Of a DNA stretch of 64,000 nt, positions 25,613 to 33,871 are shown piece after piece. Both the position numbers and the translations under genes were made by a program. The notes under the pieces are model-generated. The model saw only the letters and a list, made by a program, of their open reading frames with translations. It did not search any database and was not told where the DNA came from. Origin of the DNA: Oxobacter pfennigii. GTDB lineage: Bacteria > Bacillota > Clostridia > Clostridiales > Oxobacteraceae. The stretch lies in contig NZ_LKET01000029.1 of the NCBI RefSeq assembly GCF_001317355.1, forward strand, positions 62,001 to 126,000, read 5' to 3'. How positions within the stretch are numbered: position 1 is the first letter of the stretch; every line of letters starts with the position of its first letter.

Positions 25613-26182
25613 TTAATTTCCAAGGATTTTTTTAAAGGTAGAGGCCTTTAATTCTTCAAGAGAAAAAATCTTTTCGGTTTCAACACCTATATCAATAAGT
25701 TCCTTTATTACATCCTCCTCCTTGGCAAAACAGGCGTCTAAAAATTCGTAATCCTTTATGTTTTTTGTAAATAACTTAGTGATGTATGAAGCTTTGAGTG
25801 CATTAATTCCATCCCTGTCATTTAAGGTTCTCAGTATTTTAAGAGGGAGGTGATGAAAACATAAGATTACATCAGGTTGTATCTCTTTTATGTGTTTTTT
25901 GATTTTGTGACATAATAATAAATTTAGTTTTTCAGTCATATCCGTTATATCTTCAAAACTTTTTGTACTGTTTATAAGGTTTTCATAATAAAAATATATA
26001 TTTCTTAGCTTACGTATATAACCTTTTTTTATAAGTCCATTAAGAAAGGAATTTATATATTTTAACACGTCAAGCATTTCTATGGAGCAATCCCGTGAAG
26101 TGCTTTCATTAATGGATTTTAATGCTGTATCTGTCTTTTTATTGTTTGATGGAGCGGATAAGGTCAATATGAGAATCTTCAA
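25613..26182 (-). CDS. MGDG-synthase N-terminal-domain-like protein (stand-alone)
   Basis: A 189-residue protein resembling only the N-terminal domain of processive diacylglycerol glycosyltransferases (MGDG synthase N-domain): ILILTLSAPSNN at the start, then DVLKYINSFLNGLIKKGYIRKLRN, and DVILCFHHLPLKIL. The usual C-terminal GT-B nucleotide-sugar-binding half is missing, and no continuation was seen downstream before the spoIIR terminator. The glycine-rich GAGH-type loop of the family is replaced by SAPSNNKK, so activity is doubtful. The start is TTG at 26182 after GGGGAGG. It may be a remnant or a domain with its own role. Confidence 0.5.
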   Translation of the reverse strand: MKILILTLSAPSNNKKTDTALKSINESTSRDCSIEMLDVLKYINSFLNGLIKKGYIRKLRNIYFYYENLINSTKSFEDITDMTEKLNLLLCHKIKKHIKEIQPDVILCFHHLPLKILRTLNDRDGINALKASYITKLFTKNIKDYEFLDACFAKEEDVIKELIDIGVETEKIFSLEELKASTFKKILGN

Positions 26183-26297
26183 AGCAAAACCTCCCCATAT
26201 AAAATGAACATTAAAAGTGTACCGCATTTGCCTGCAAATTAAACATGAATACTGCATAAATACTTATATTTAGCAAAAAATAAAATCATTATGTCGC

Positions 26298-26320
26298 AAT
26301 GAATCCTTTTAGGATTCATT
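26298..26320. repeat. Single perfect hairpin related to hairpin array 2
   Basis: AATGAATCCT-TTT-AGGATTCATT. Read on the minus strand with its flanks (ATATAATGAATC ... ATTCATTGCGACA) it matches the last unit of the array at 53017-53045 (ATATAATGAATC ... ATTCATTTCGACA). It lies in the gap before sleB. Confidence 0.6.
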
Positions 26321-26376
26321 ATATTAAAGGCTTAAGTTTTTTCAAAAGTAGATATGATGGGCAAAGGAGGGAATAT

Positions 26377-26907
26377 ATGAGAAAGATATTGTTGTTATTT
26401 ATGGCGGTGATATGTCTTGTATTTATTTCAGATATAATAAATCCATTTGTACTTAAATCAGTATTTTCTTTTATGGGAAATTCAAAAACTTCAGGGATAC
26501 TTCCGGCGGCAGCAAAGGATGCAGCACAGAAAAATAACAGCAACGAGAAGTCATCCAATAAGGATGTAAGCCTTATGGCAAGAGCCATTAACGGAGAAGC
26601 ACGAGGCGAACCCTATATAGGAGCGGTAGCGGTAGGAGCCGTAATTATGAACAGAACCAGAGACCCAAGGTTCCCTGATACCGTTCCGGGTGTGATATAC
26701 CAGCCCGGAGCATTTACTGCAATTACAGACGGCCAGATAAATGCAAAGATGGAGCCTCAGGCAGAAAAGGCGGCGAGGGATGCGTTAAACGGATGGGATC
26801 CTTCGGGGGGAGCAATTTATTATTACAATCCTGCTAAAACCACAAATAAATGGATATGGTCAAGGCAGGTTATAAAAACTATAGGCAAACATAAATTCTG
26901 CAAATAA
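26377..26907 (+). CDS. sleB: Spore cortex-lytic enzyme SleB-type cell wall hydrolase
   Basis: A 176-residue exported hydrolase (Hydrolase_2 family), a lytic transglycosylase that opens the spore cortex during germination. Residues 1-30 are a signal sequence. The catalytic domain is about 63-176 with the likely catalytic glutamate E74 in RAINGEARGE. The peptidoglycan-binding domain found between signal and catalytic domain in Bacillus SleB is absent; a short low-complexity linker takes its place. The start follows AAAGGAGGG. ypeB, its usual partner, begins 12 bases later. Confidence 0.88.
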   Translation: MRKILLLFMAVICLVFISDIINPFVLKSVFSFMGNSKTSGILPAAAKDAAQKNNSNEKSSNKDVSLMARAINGEARGEPYIGAVAVGAVIMNRTRDPRFPDTVPGVIYQPGAFTAITDGQINAKMEPQAEKAARDALNGWDPSGGAIYYYNPAKTTNKWIWSRQVIKTIGKHKFCK

Positions 26908-26919
26908 AGAGGTGACAGT

Positions 26920-28302
26920 ATGGAACAACCTATTATGAGAAAACGGGGCGTCTACGGGGTAATTGTTGCAGTGCTGGTTGTGGGAGTGACCACCCTTGCC
27001 TGCCTTTTATATGTGGATAGGATGCAGTTTGGCAACAGGCTGCAGGGGGCATATCAGAAGCAATTATTTGACCTGATTGGAAATGTACAGAATTTAGAGA
27101 CTGCATTGTCAAAGGTTACGGTAACTGCATCGCCTGAGCAGGCAGCTCTTTTATTCGGAGAGATATGGAGGCAGGCAGGCGGTGCAAGTGACAGGATCAA
27201 TGCGCTTCCCATAACCCATGTGGCTATTTCTGAAACCAGTAAGTTCCTAACGCAGGTTTCTGATTTCTCCTTTTCACTGTTAAAGCTTCAAAACAGCGGG
27301 GAAAAACTGACAGATGAAGAGTGGAAAAATATCGAAGCCCTGAAAAAGAATGCGGCATATTTAGGACAGCAGCTATATACTGTGCAAGACGATATGGAAG
27401 AAGGGAAAGCCAACTGGTCTCACATAAGATATGAAGGGGCTAGGATACTAGGTCAGGCCCAAACCAACCTTATAGATTCAAAATTTACAGATATAGATAA
27501 GCAGATGCAGCAGCATCCTACCCTTATCTATGACGGGCCTTATTCGGAAAATGTGCTGAGTATAGAGCCAAAGGTTATAAACCAGCCTGAGATAACAGCA
27601 GAGCAGGCAAAACAAAAAATAGAGGAATTTTTAGGCAGGGAAAAAATTCAGGAAATAAGTGGTGGCAGTGAAAGTGCCAACGGAAGGGTTCCTACTTATC
27701 CTTTCAATGTGGTTTTAAAGGGCAGGGATAAAAACAATCCCGTAGATATCGATATAAGCAAAAATGGCGGGCATGTGGTATATATGCTTGATTCAAGGGA
27801 AATATCCGAAGCTAAAATAGAGAATAAAAAAGCAATAGATATTGGATTGCAATTTTTAAGCGACAGAGGCTTTAAAAATATGATACCTTCGTTTTCTCAA
27901 AAAGCTGACGGCATTCTTGTGGTCAACTACGTTCACGCCGTTGAAAGCAAGGGTGGCACTGTGGTTGTATATCCCGACCAAATCAAAGTAAAAATAGCAT
28001 TGGATAACGGGGATATAGTTGGAGTGGAAGCTGAAAAATATCTTGTAGCTCACAATGAGAGAAAAATTCCGGAAGCAAAGTTGAATGTTGATGAGGCAAG
28101 GTCAAAGGCCAGTAATAAAATAAAGATTACTAACAGCAGATTGGCAATAATTCCTTTGCTTTCAAAAAGGGAGGTCTTTTGCTATGAGTTTGTCGGCAAG
28201 AAAGGTGATAGCACCTTTATAGTTTACATAAATGCAGAGAATGGAAAGGAGGAGAATATACTGCAGATATTGGATACTCCGGAGGGACAGTTGGCAATGT
28301 AA
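26920..28302 (+). CDS. ypeB: Germination protein YpeB
   Basis: A 460-residue partner needed for SleB deposition and stability in the spore. An N-terminal membrane anchor (about 8-29, YGVIVAVLVVGVTTLACLLY) is followed by a long helical domain (about 35-200) and PepSY-type repeats in the C-terminal half (residues about 220-460, ITAEQAKQKIEEFL). Length and order match the family. It is cotranscribed with sleB, as in other spore formers. Confidence 0.92.
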   Translation: MEQPIMRKRGVYGVIVAVLVVGVTTLACLLYVDRMQFGNRLQGAYQKQLFDLIGNVQNLETALSKVTVTASPEQAALLFGEIWRQAGGASDRINALPITHVAISETSKFLTQVSDFSFSLLKLQNSGEKLTDEEWKNIEALKKNAAYLGQQLYTVQDDMEEGKANWSHIRYEGARILGQAQTNLIDSKFTDIDKQMQQHPTLIYDGPYSENVLSIEPKVINQPEITAEQAKQKIEEFLGREKIQEISGGSESANGRVPTYPFNVVLKGRDKNNPVDIDISKNGGHVVYMLDSREISEAKIENKKAIDIGLQFLSDRGFKNMIPSFSQKADGILVVNYVHAVESKGGTVVVYPDQIKVKIALDNGDIVGVEAEKYLVAHNERKIPEAKLNVDEARSKASNKIKITNSRLAIIPLLSKREVFCYEFVGKKGDSTFIVYINAENGKEENILQILDTPEGQLAM

Positions 28303-28457
28303 ATTGCTTATAGAATTCTTAATTTCTGAGCATACTATAAAAGGAGAATTTAATTGCATCCGTTTATGGATAGGGAATTCAAGCAAAACCTTGTATACCT
28401 TATCTATGAGAGGTGCAGAATTTTCTTAATGCGCAGTACCCATATGGAGGTGTAGTT

Positions 28458-28637
28458 ATGAGCAGACACCACAGCCTTATGTCCGATGAATTGAAATTCG
28501 AGCTGGCTAAGGAATTGGGTGTTAATGATATTGTTGAAGCAGAAGGTTGGGGAGGCGTGTCATCAAGGCAATGCGGAAATTTAGTAGCAGCTGCAATAAG
28601 ATATGCTGAGAAAAATCTTCATGAACAACAAAAATAA
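28458..28637 (+). CDS. Small acid-soluble spore protein, alpha/beta type
   Basis: A 59-residue DNA-saturating protein of dormant spores. It has the first helix LKFELAKELGV, which also contains the germination-protease cleavage context, and GWGGVSSRQCGNLVAAAIRYAEK in place of the usual GGEITKRLVxxA second helix. The turn motif is thus divergent and contains a cysteine, rare in this family. The ATG follows TGGAGGTG. It is expressed alone, from a forespore (sigma-G) promoter by expectation, and is followed by a strong palindrome. Confidence 0.85.
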   Translation: MSRHHSLMSDELKFELAKELGVNDIVEAEGWGGVSSRQCGNLVAAAIRYAEKNLHEQQK

Positions 28638-28654
28638 GCTCATAAGCGCATGTT

Positions 28655-28680
28655 GGGGTGTGTCTTTAAAGACACACCCC
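28655..28680 (+). terminator. Palindrome after the SASP gene
   Basis: A perfect 26-base inverted repeat (GGGGTGTGTC, then TTTAAA, then GACACACCCC), followed by TTCTATCTATT, only moderately T-rich. Confidence 0.65.
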
Positions 28681-28790
28681 TTCTATCTATTGTAATACTT
28701 TGAATATAGCTTATAATATAATATAGAACAGACCTTAGTTAATCAGTATTATATTACATAAACTTCCTAAATATAGGAGAGGTTGGTTGG

Positions 28791-29555
28791 ATGTTTTTAA
28801 AAATTGACAATTTGGATATATTTTATAAGACGGCAGGTACCGGTAAAAAAGTGGTGCTCCTCCACGGATGGGGAGGCAGAGCTGACAGTTTTCTTCCGGT
28901 TTTTAATTATTTATCTTCAAAATTTCAGGTATATGCAATTGATTTTCCGGGGTTCGGGGAATCCACAATGCCTGATGAGCCTTGGGGAGTAGAAGATTTC
29001 ACACTAATATTATACAAGTTTTTTTTGGCCTTAGATATAGATAAGGCACACCTTATAGGCCATTCTCACGGCGGAAGGGTTTCCATAATGTTTGGCGCAA
29101 AATATCCCGAATTGGTAGATAAATTGGTTTTGGTGGACAGCGCCGGTATAATACCCAAAAGGTCATGGAAATATTATTTCAAAGTGTATAGGTTCAAGCT
29201 GTTAAAGCAAATGTTTTTACTATTTGCTTCAGGCTCTGATAAATCAGAAAAATTGGAGAGTTTTTATAAAAAATATGGTTCAAAGGATTACAGGGAATCG
29301 GGAAGCTTAAGGCAAACTCTCGTCAAAGTAGTAAATGAAGATTTGCGGGGATACCTTCCTGAAATAAAAGCTCCCACTCTTCTTATTTGGGGTGAGGAAG
29401 ACAGGGATACGCCCCTTGAAGGTGCGAAAATTATGGAAAAGGAAATACCGGATGCAGGATTGGTAGTTTTTAAAGGGGCCGGGCATTTTTCATACCTTGA
29501 TAATATAAATGAGTTTAATATAATTGTTTCAAAATTCTTTGAGGAGAAAAAATAA
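28791..29555 (+). CDS. Alpha/beta-fold hydrolase
   Basis: A 254-residue alpha/beta hydrolase. Visible are the oxyanion HGWGG (about 25-29), the nucleophile elbow GHSHGGRV (serine at about 93), the acid region GEEDRDTP (about 202) and the histidine GAGHFSYLD (about 236). The substrate is unknown. It starts with ATG after GAGAGGTTGG. The murF gene begins two bases after its stop, so the pair is an operon with ddl; a cell-wall-related role is inferred only from this position. Confidence 0.85.
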   Translation: MFLKIDNLDIFYKTAGTGKKVVLLHGWGGRADSFLPVFNYLSSKFQVYAIDFPGFGESTMPDEPWGVEDFTLILYKFFLALDIDKAHLIGHSHGGRVSIMFGAKYPELVDKLVLVDSAGIIPKRSWKYYFKVYRFKLLKQMFLLFASGSDKSEKLESFYKKYGSKDYRESGSLRQTLVKVVNEDLRGYLPEIKAPTLLIWGEEDRDTPLEGAKIMEKEIPDAGLVVFKGAGHFSYLDNINEFNIIVSKFFEEKK

Positions 29556-29556
29556 A

Positions 29557-31173
29557 ATGGATTTATATATATATATAATAGGGTCCTTGGTCTTTGCTGC
29601 AGAAATTTTTATTTTAGGCAAAAATCAGCTTCATATGGCTCAGCTTGAAGGATACAAGCCAAAACAGTATTGGTGGTGGATTAAAAACAATGCAAGAAAT
29701 CTTTTTTTAAAAGAAATCCCACTTATTTTAATAGCTTTATGCTTCTTTTTAATTTGGGGTATCAATAGTTATAATACCTTGGTTGGCTCCATTGAAATAG
29801 TAATTTGGTCAGGCCTTAGGGCTTATCTTTATTATACTTCCTATAAAAATAAAAAAGAGCCAAAAAAGCCTTTAGTATTTACTCATAGGGCAACAAGATT
29901 GTATGTTTTGAATATAATACTTTATTGTATTTTTGGATATATGTTATATATAACCAGTAAAAACCCAATTGGCTTTATATTTTTTTTGACGGTACTCTTA
30001 TGTCTGATGCCTTTTATGATGCTTTTATCAACCTGGCTCATATATCCTGTTGAAATGGCTTTTCAATATAGGTACTTTCGTTCAGCCCAGATTAAGATAC
30101 AGGGAATGAAAAACTTAAAGGTAATAGGAATAACCGGAAGCTATGGAAAAACAAGCACTAAATATTTTTTAAACACAATTCTTTCAGAAAAGTACAATAC
30201 CATTATGACCCCGGAAAGCTACAATACTCCTATGGGAATAACAAAGGTTATACGAGAGCAGCTAAATGAAGAACATGAGGTCTTTGTCTGCGAGATGGGT
30301 GCAAGAAATGTGGGAGATATTAAAACTTTATGCAAGTTGGCAGGGCCTACCATAGGCATACTCACATCCGTAGGCCCCCAGCATCTTGAAACCTTTAAAA
30401 CCGTGGGAAATGTGGCAAAAACAAAATATGAGCTTATTCAATCCCTTCCCTTTGACGGCACTGCCATTTTCAACGGAGATAACAGCATATGTTTTGACCT
30501 TGCCAGAAAAACGGGGATTGAAACTTTAATATACGGCGTGAATAACAGGGATAAGGATATATATATTTATGCAGACGATATTAAAAACACTAAAGAGGGT
30601 TTAAGCTTCAGAGTGAAAAGCACGGAAGGCAATATTGATTTTGGATGCAAAACCTCTCTTTTAGGAAAGCATAATGTCAGCAATATGCTGGGAGCCATTT
30701 GTGCTGCTCTGAAGCTTGAGATGACTCCTGAAGAGATAAACCGCGGCATTTTAAAAATAAAGCCTGTCCCCCACAGACTGGAGATATTGGATACCAACAA
30801 CGGTGTTACGGTCATTGATGATGCTTTTAACTCAAATCCCGAAGGGGCGAGAGAAGCGCTTTTAACCATAAAGGAATTCAGTGAAGGAAACAGAATAGTT
30901 GTTACCCCGGGAATGGTGGAATTAGGCGCCGTAGAATATGAGGAAAATAAAAAATTAGGAAAAGTCATGGCTTGCTGCGTGGATTATGCAATACTTGTAG
31001 GGATTAAGAGATCAAAGGCTATAGTAGAAGGTCTGAAATCTGAAAATTTCCCCCAAGACAAAATAATCATAACATCCAGCCTCGATGAGGCTACAGCAAA
31101 ATTAGGGCAGATAGTAAAAATAAATGATGTAGTATTATTTGAAAACGATTTGCCGGATAATTATAATGAATAA
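29557..31173 (+). CDS. murF: Membrane-anchored MurF-type Mur ligase
   Basis: UDP-MurNAc-tripeptide:D-Ala-D-Ala ligase-like enzyme. Residues about 1-185 hold four or five hydrophobic segments (3-20, 48-66, 70-90, 110-160), absent from standard MurF. The Mur ligase core follows: ATP loop GSYGKT at 194-199, VCEMGARNVGDI, SVGPQHLETFKT and HRLEILDTNNGVTVIDDAFNSNP. The ATG at 29557 follows GAGGAGAAAA. D-Ala-D-Ala ligase is next, which makes its second substrate. It may be the main MurF or a specialised membrane variant; that depends on whether another murF is elsewhere in the genome. Confidence 0.85.
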   Translation: MDLYIYIIGSLVFAAEIFILGKNQLHMAQLEGYKPKQYWWWIKNNARNLFLKEIPLILIALCFFLIWGINSYNTLVGSIEIVIWSGLRAYLYYTSYKNKKEPKKPLVFTHRATRLYVLNIILYCIFGYMLYITSKNPIGFIFFLTVLLCLMPFMMLLSTWLIYPVEMAFQYRYFRSAQIKIQGMKNLKVIGITGSYGKTSTKYFLNTILSEKYNTIMTPESYNTPMGITKVIREQLNEEHEVFVCEMGARNVGDIKTLCKLAGPTIGILTSVGPQHLETFKTVGNVAKTKYELIQSLPFDGTAIFNGDNSICFDLARKTGIETLIYGVNNRDKDIYIYADDIKNTKEGLSFRVKSTEGNIDFGCKTSLLGKHNVSNMLGAICAALKLEMTPEEINRGILKIKPVPHRLEILDTNNGVTVIDDAFNSNPEGAREALLTIKEFSEGNRIVVTPGMVELGAVEYEENKKLGKVMACCVDYAILVGIKRSKAIVEGLKSENFPQDKIIITSSLDEATAKLGQIVKINDVVLFENDLPDNYNE

Positions 31174-31236
31174 TAACATTGACTTATCTAACCGCATAAT
31201 ATTATGAAATGACGAAGAAAGATTGGAGGGGTGTTT

Positions 31237-32430
31237 ATGCCTAAGCTAAATGTGGGTGTGTTATTCGGAGGCCGTTCAGTAGAACATGAGGTGTCGGTGG
31301 TAACCGGCCTTCAGGTTGTTGAAAATATAGATAAAACCAAATATGATGTAACTCCTATATATATAAGCAAAGATGGAGACTGGTACACAGGAGAGGAGCT
31401 ATTAAACATAAAGAGCTTTAAAAACATAGAAGATCTTTTGACGAAATTGAGAAAAGTTTTCTTGCCTCCTGTACCTTCCTTAAACAGTCTTTTTTATTAT
31501 CCCTTTAAAACGGGTTTTTTTAAAAGGGAAGCTGAAACTCTTAAAGTGGATGTGATCTTTCCAGCCCTTCACGGTATGCACGGAGAAGACGGAACTGTCC
31601 AGGGGCTTTTGGAACTTTCAAACATACCTTATGTGGGCAGCGGTGTAACAGGATCGGCTGTCGGTATGGATAAAATAATAATGAAGGATATATTAAAGGC
31701 AAATGACATACCTATTGTAAACTATACATGGTTTTTCAGAAAGGATTATGAAAGGGATAAAGACAGTGTTGTCAAAAACATTGAAAGCAAAGTCAAATAT
31801 CCCATGTTTGTAAAGCCAGCCAATTTAGGCTCCAGCATAGGAATAAGCAAGGCAAAGAATGTTGGAGAACTCATTTATGCAATAGAAATAGCTATAAAGT
31901 ATGACAGGAAAATCATCGTGGAAGAAGGGGTTATAAATCCAGCAGAGATAAACTGTTCCATTACAGGCAGAGAGGATGAGGTTTTTGCGTCAACCTTAGA
32001 GATGCCCGTTACATGGCAGGAATTTTTAAGCTTTGATGATAAATATATGAGCGGCAATTCTCAAAAAGGAATGAAGAGCGCCACAAGAAAAATACCTGCT
32101 CCCATACCCGATGAGAAATCCGATGAAATAAAAGAACTTGCAAAAAAGACCTTCATGGTATTGGATTGCAGCGGTATATCCAGAATAGATTTTTTGATGG
32201 AGAAAGATACCATGAAGATATACGTAAATGAAATAAATACCATGCCCGGATCTGTGGCCTTTTACCTGTGGGAACCAGAGGGAGTTGATTTCAAAAGCCT
32301 TATAGACAGGATGATAAATACAGCCTTGGATGCTCACAGGGAGCACAACAGAAATATTTATACATTTGATACCAAGCTTTTATTAAAGGCCAGTTCAGGC
32401 AGCATAAAAGGCGGAAAGAACAGAAAATAA
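31237..32430 (+). CDS. ddl: D-alanine--D-alanine ligase
   Basis: Makes the D-Ala-D-Ala dipeptide for peptidoglycan, in the cytoplasm. The protein is 397 residues, longer than typical Ddl (about 300-370) because of an extended segment at about 55-95 ([20 protein letters not shown]). Motifs are [43 protein letters not shown] and [16 protein letters not shown]. The dipeptide-specific tyrosine versus lactate-specific residues were not resolved. The ATG at 31237 follows GGAGGGG. Confidence 0.92.
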   Translation: MPKLNVGVLFGGRSVEHEVSVVTGLQVVENIDKTKYDVTPIYISKDGDWYTGEELLNIKSFKNIEDLLTKLRKVFLPPVPSLNSLFYYPFKTGFFKREAETLKVDVIFPALHGMHGEDGTVQGLLELSNIPYVGSGVTGSAVGMDKIIMKDILKANDIPIVNYTWFFRKDYERDKDSVVKNIESKVKYPMFVKPANLGSSIGISKAKNVGELIYAIEIAIKYDRKIIVEEGVINPAEINCSITGREDEVFASTLEMPVTWQEFLSFDDKYMSGNSQKGMKSATRKIPAPIPDEKSDEIKELAKKTFMVLDCSGISRIDFLMEKDTMKIYVNEINTMPGSVAFYLWEPEGVDFKSLIDRMINTALDAHREHNRNIYTFDTKLLLKASSGSIKGGKNRK

Positions 32431-32436
32431 ATTAGT

Positions 32437-32466
32437 GGCAGGCAATAAGCCTGCCTTAAGTTTTTA
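32437..32466 (+). terminator. Terminator of the murF-ddl operon
   Basis: GGCAGGC-AATAA-GCCTGCC followed by TTAAGTTTTT. Confidence 0.8.
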
Positions 32467-32545
32467 AAAATCAGGCATATTAATATTCAACATGGCAAAA
32501 ATAACTGATATATGGCTTAAGTTAATATTTGAGAGGTTAACAATA

Positions 32546-33331
32546 ATGAAAACGAAAGAAAATATATTGGTTCTCGGCCTTAGAAGCTATGTATCTCTGG
32601 CATTTATGGTTTTTTTGTTCTTTGCATTCATAGCTTCAATTTTAACTGCCCTGTCAAAAAGCATAGACCGTTTATTAGTAAACATCATCCTTAATATATT
32701 TGCTTTGATGATGACGGGTGCAGCGCTGCTTTTAATTGCCTCAGTCATATACGCATTATATATATACAATAAAAGCATAATAAATCAAAAATTGCTGTAT
32801 CCATTGAGTTCTTCCTTTAAAATGCTCCTTAACATCATCGTAGCTTTATCAATGTTTTTAAAATATAACAAGGATTCAATCCGTCATTTTTACATACATA
32901 TGAACAACATAATTGTACGATCCTGCAACAGGAAATTTGCTCCTCAGAATATACTTCTGCTGCTGCCTCACTGCATTCAGAACTCCGAATGCAAATACAG
33001 AGTGACAAACCACATTGAAAACTGCAGAAAATGCGGTAGCTGCGTCATAAAAAGCATAGTGGAGCTTAAAGAAAGGACGGGCATAAAAGTGGAGGTAGCA
33101 ACAGGGGGCACGTCTGCTTTAAACGCGGTGCAAAATAATAAACCGGAATTGGTTATAGCCGTAGCTTGCGAAAGGGATCTGACGGGAGGAATATCCGAAG
33201 TAAGAGGTATACCTGTACTTGGTGTATTAAATGATCGACCATATGGTCCCTGCAAGAATACCAGCGTTGACATAGGCATGATACAAAAATACTTACATGA
33301 TTTTACGGATTATGATAAGACTTCAGTATAG
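32546..33331 (+). CDS. DUF116 domain membrane protein
   Basis: A 261-residue protein with two N-terminal membrane helices (about 15-38 and 45-72) and a DUF116 domain (about 120-255). The domain has cysteines in PHCIQNSECKYR, NCRKCGSCVIKS and VACERDL, a pattern suggesting metal or Fe-S binding. DUF116 has no established function. I chose the ATG at 32546 after GAGAGGT; an earlier frame extension lacks a site. It lies between ddl and the DUF1934 gene with terminators on both sides. Confidence 0.78.
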   Translation: MKTKENILVLGLRSYVSLAFMVFLFFAFIASILTALSKSIDRLLVNIILNIFALMMTGAALLLIASVIYALYIYNKSIINQKLLYPLSSSFKMLLNIIVALSMFLKYNKDSIRHFYIHMNNIIVRSCNRKFAPQNILLLLPHCIQNSECKYRVTNHIENCRKCGSCVIKSIVELKERTGIKVEVATGGTSALNAVQNNKPELVIAVACERDLTGGISEVRGIPVLGVLNDRPYGPCKNTSVDIGMIQKYLHDFTDYDKTSV

Positions 33332-33347
33332 ATATATGCTATATCTT

Positions 33348-33382
33348 CCTTTGAAGGAACTCCTTTAAAGGCTTTTATTTTG
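33348..33382 (+). terminator. Terminator after the DUF116 gene
   Basis: CCTTTGAAGG-AACT-CCTTTAAAGG (one G-U) followed by CTTTTATTTTG. Confidence 0.65.
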
Positions 33383-33439
33383 CTCTGTATTCTGTTAAAA
33401 TATTTTGAAAGCTTAATTAATAAATTGGGGTTGGTTGCA

Positions 33440-33853
33440 TTGAATAAAAATGTTCTGGTCACCGTTAAAAGCACGCAAAAGGTAAATAATGAGGAAGAAG
33501 TTATTGAGCTGGTGACTCCAGGGAAATTCTATAAGAAGAACAGCACTTATTTTATCGTATACGAAGAAACTGAAGTTACCGGTATGGAAGGTACAACAAC
33601 TACTGTTAAAATAGAAAAAGAGGATGTTAATTTAATAAGATTTGGTTCCACCATCACCAACCTTAAGTTCAGAACAGGAGTCAAGGACATAAGCTTGTAT
33701 AAGACACCTTACGGAACATTTGAACTCATAATAATACCATCAAAGGTAGAGATAAATGTGGATGACAGCGGAGGTATTGTGAATTTATTATACCAACTGG
33801 ATGCCGCAGGCCTTCATACAACTACCAATGAATTGTCCATAAAAATACAATAA
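33440..33853 (+). CDS. DUF1934 (calycin-like beta-barrel) protein
   Basis: A 137-residue protein of the DUF1934/YwiB family, which adopts a small calycin-like barrel (YwiB of B. subtilis lies next to argS, as here). Core: SYFIVYEETEVTGMEG-like strand, TTVKIEKEDVNLIRFG and PYGTFEL. The start is TTG at 33440, after GGGGTTGG. argS begins 18 bases after its stop, so they form an operon. Function is unknown. Confidence 0.8.
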   Translation: MNKNVLVTVKSTQKVNNEEEVIELVTPGKFYKKNSTYFIVYEETEVTGMEGTTTTVKIEKEDVNLIRFGSTITNLKFRTGVKDISLYKTPYGTFELIIIPSKVEINVDDSGGIVNLLYQLDAAGLHTTTNELSIKIQ

Positions 33854-33871
33854 TCACGGAGGTTTTAATAT

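Noticed and set aside
33854-33871. T-box leader for argS
   Set aside because: argS lies 18 bases after the DUF1934 gene; there is no room, and no T-box sequence was seen further upstream.
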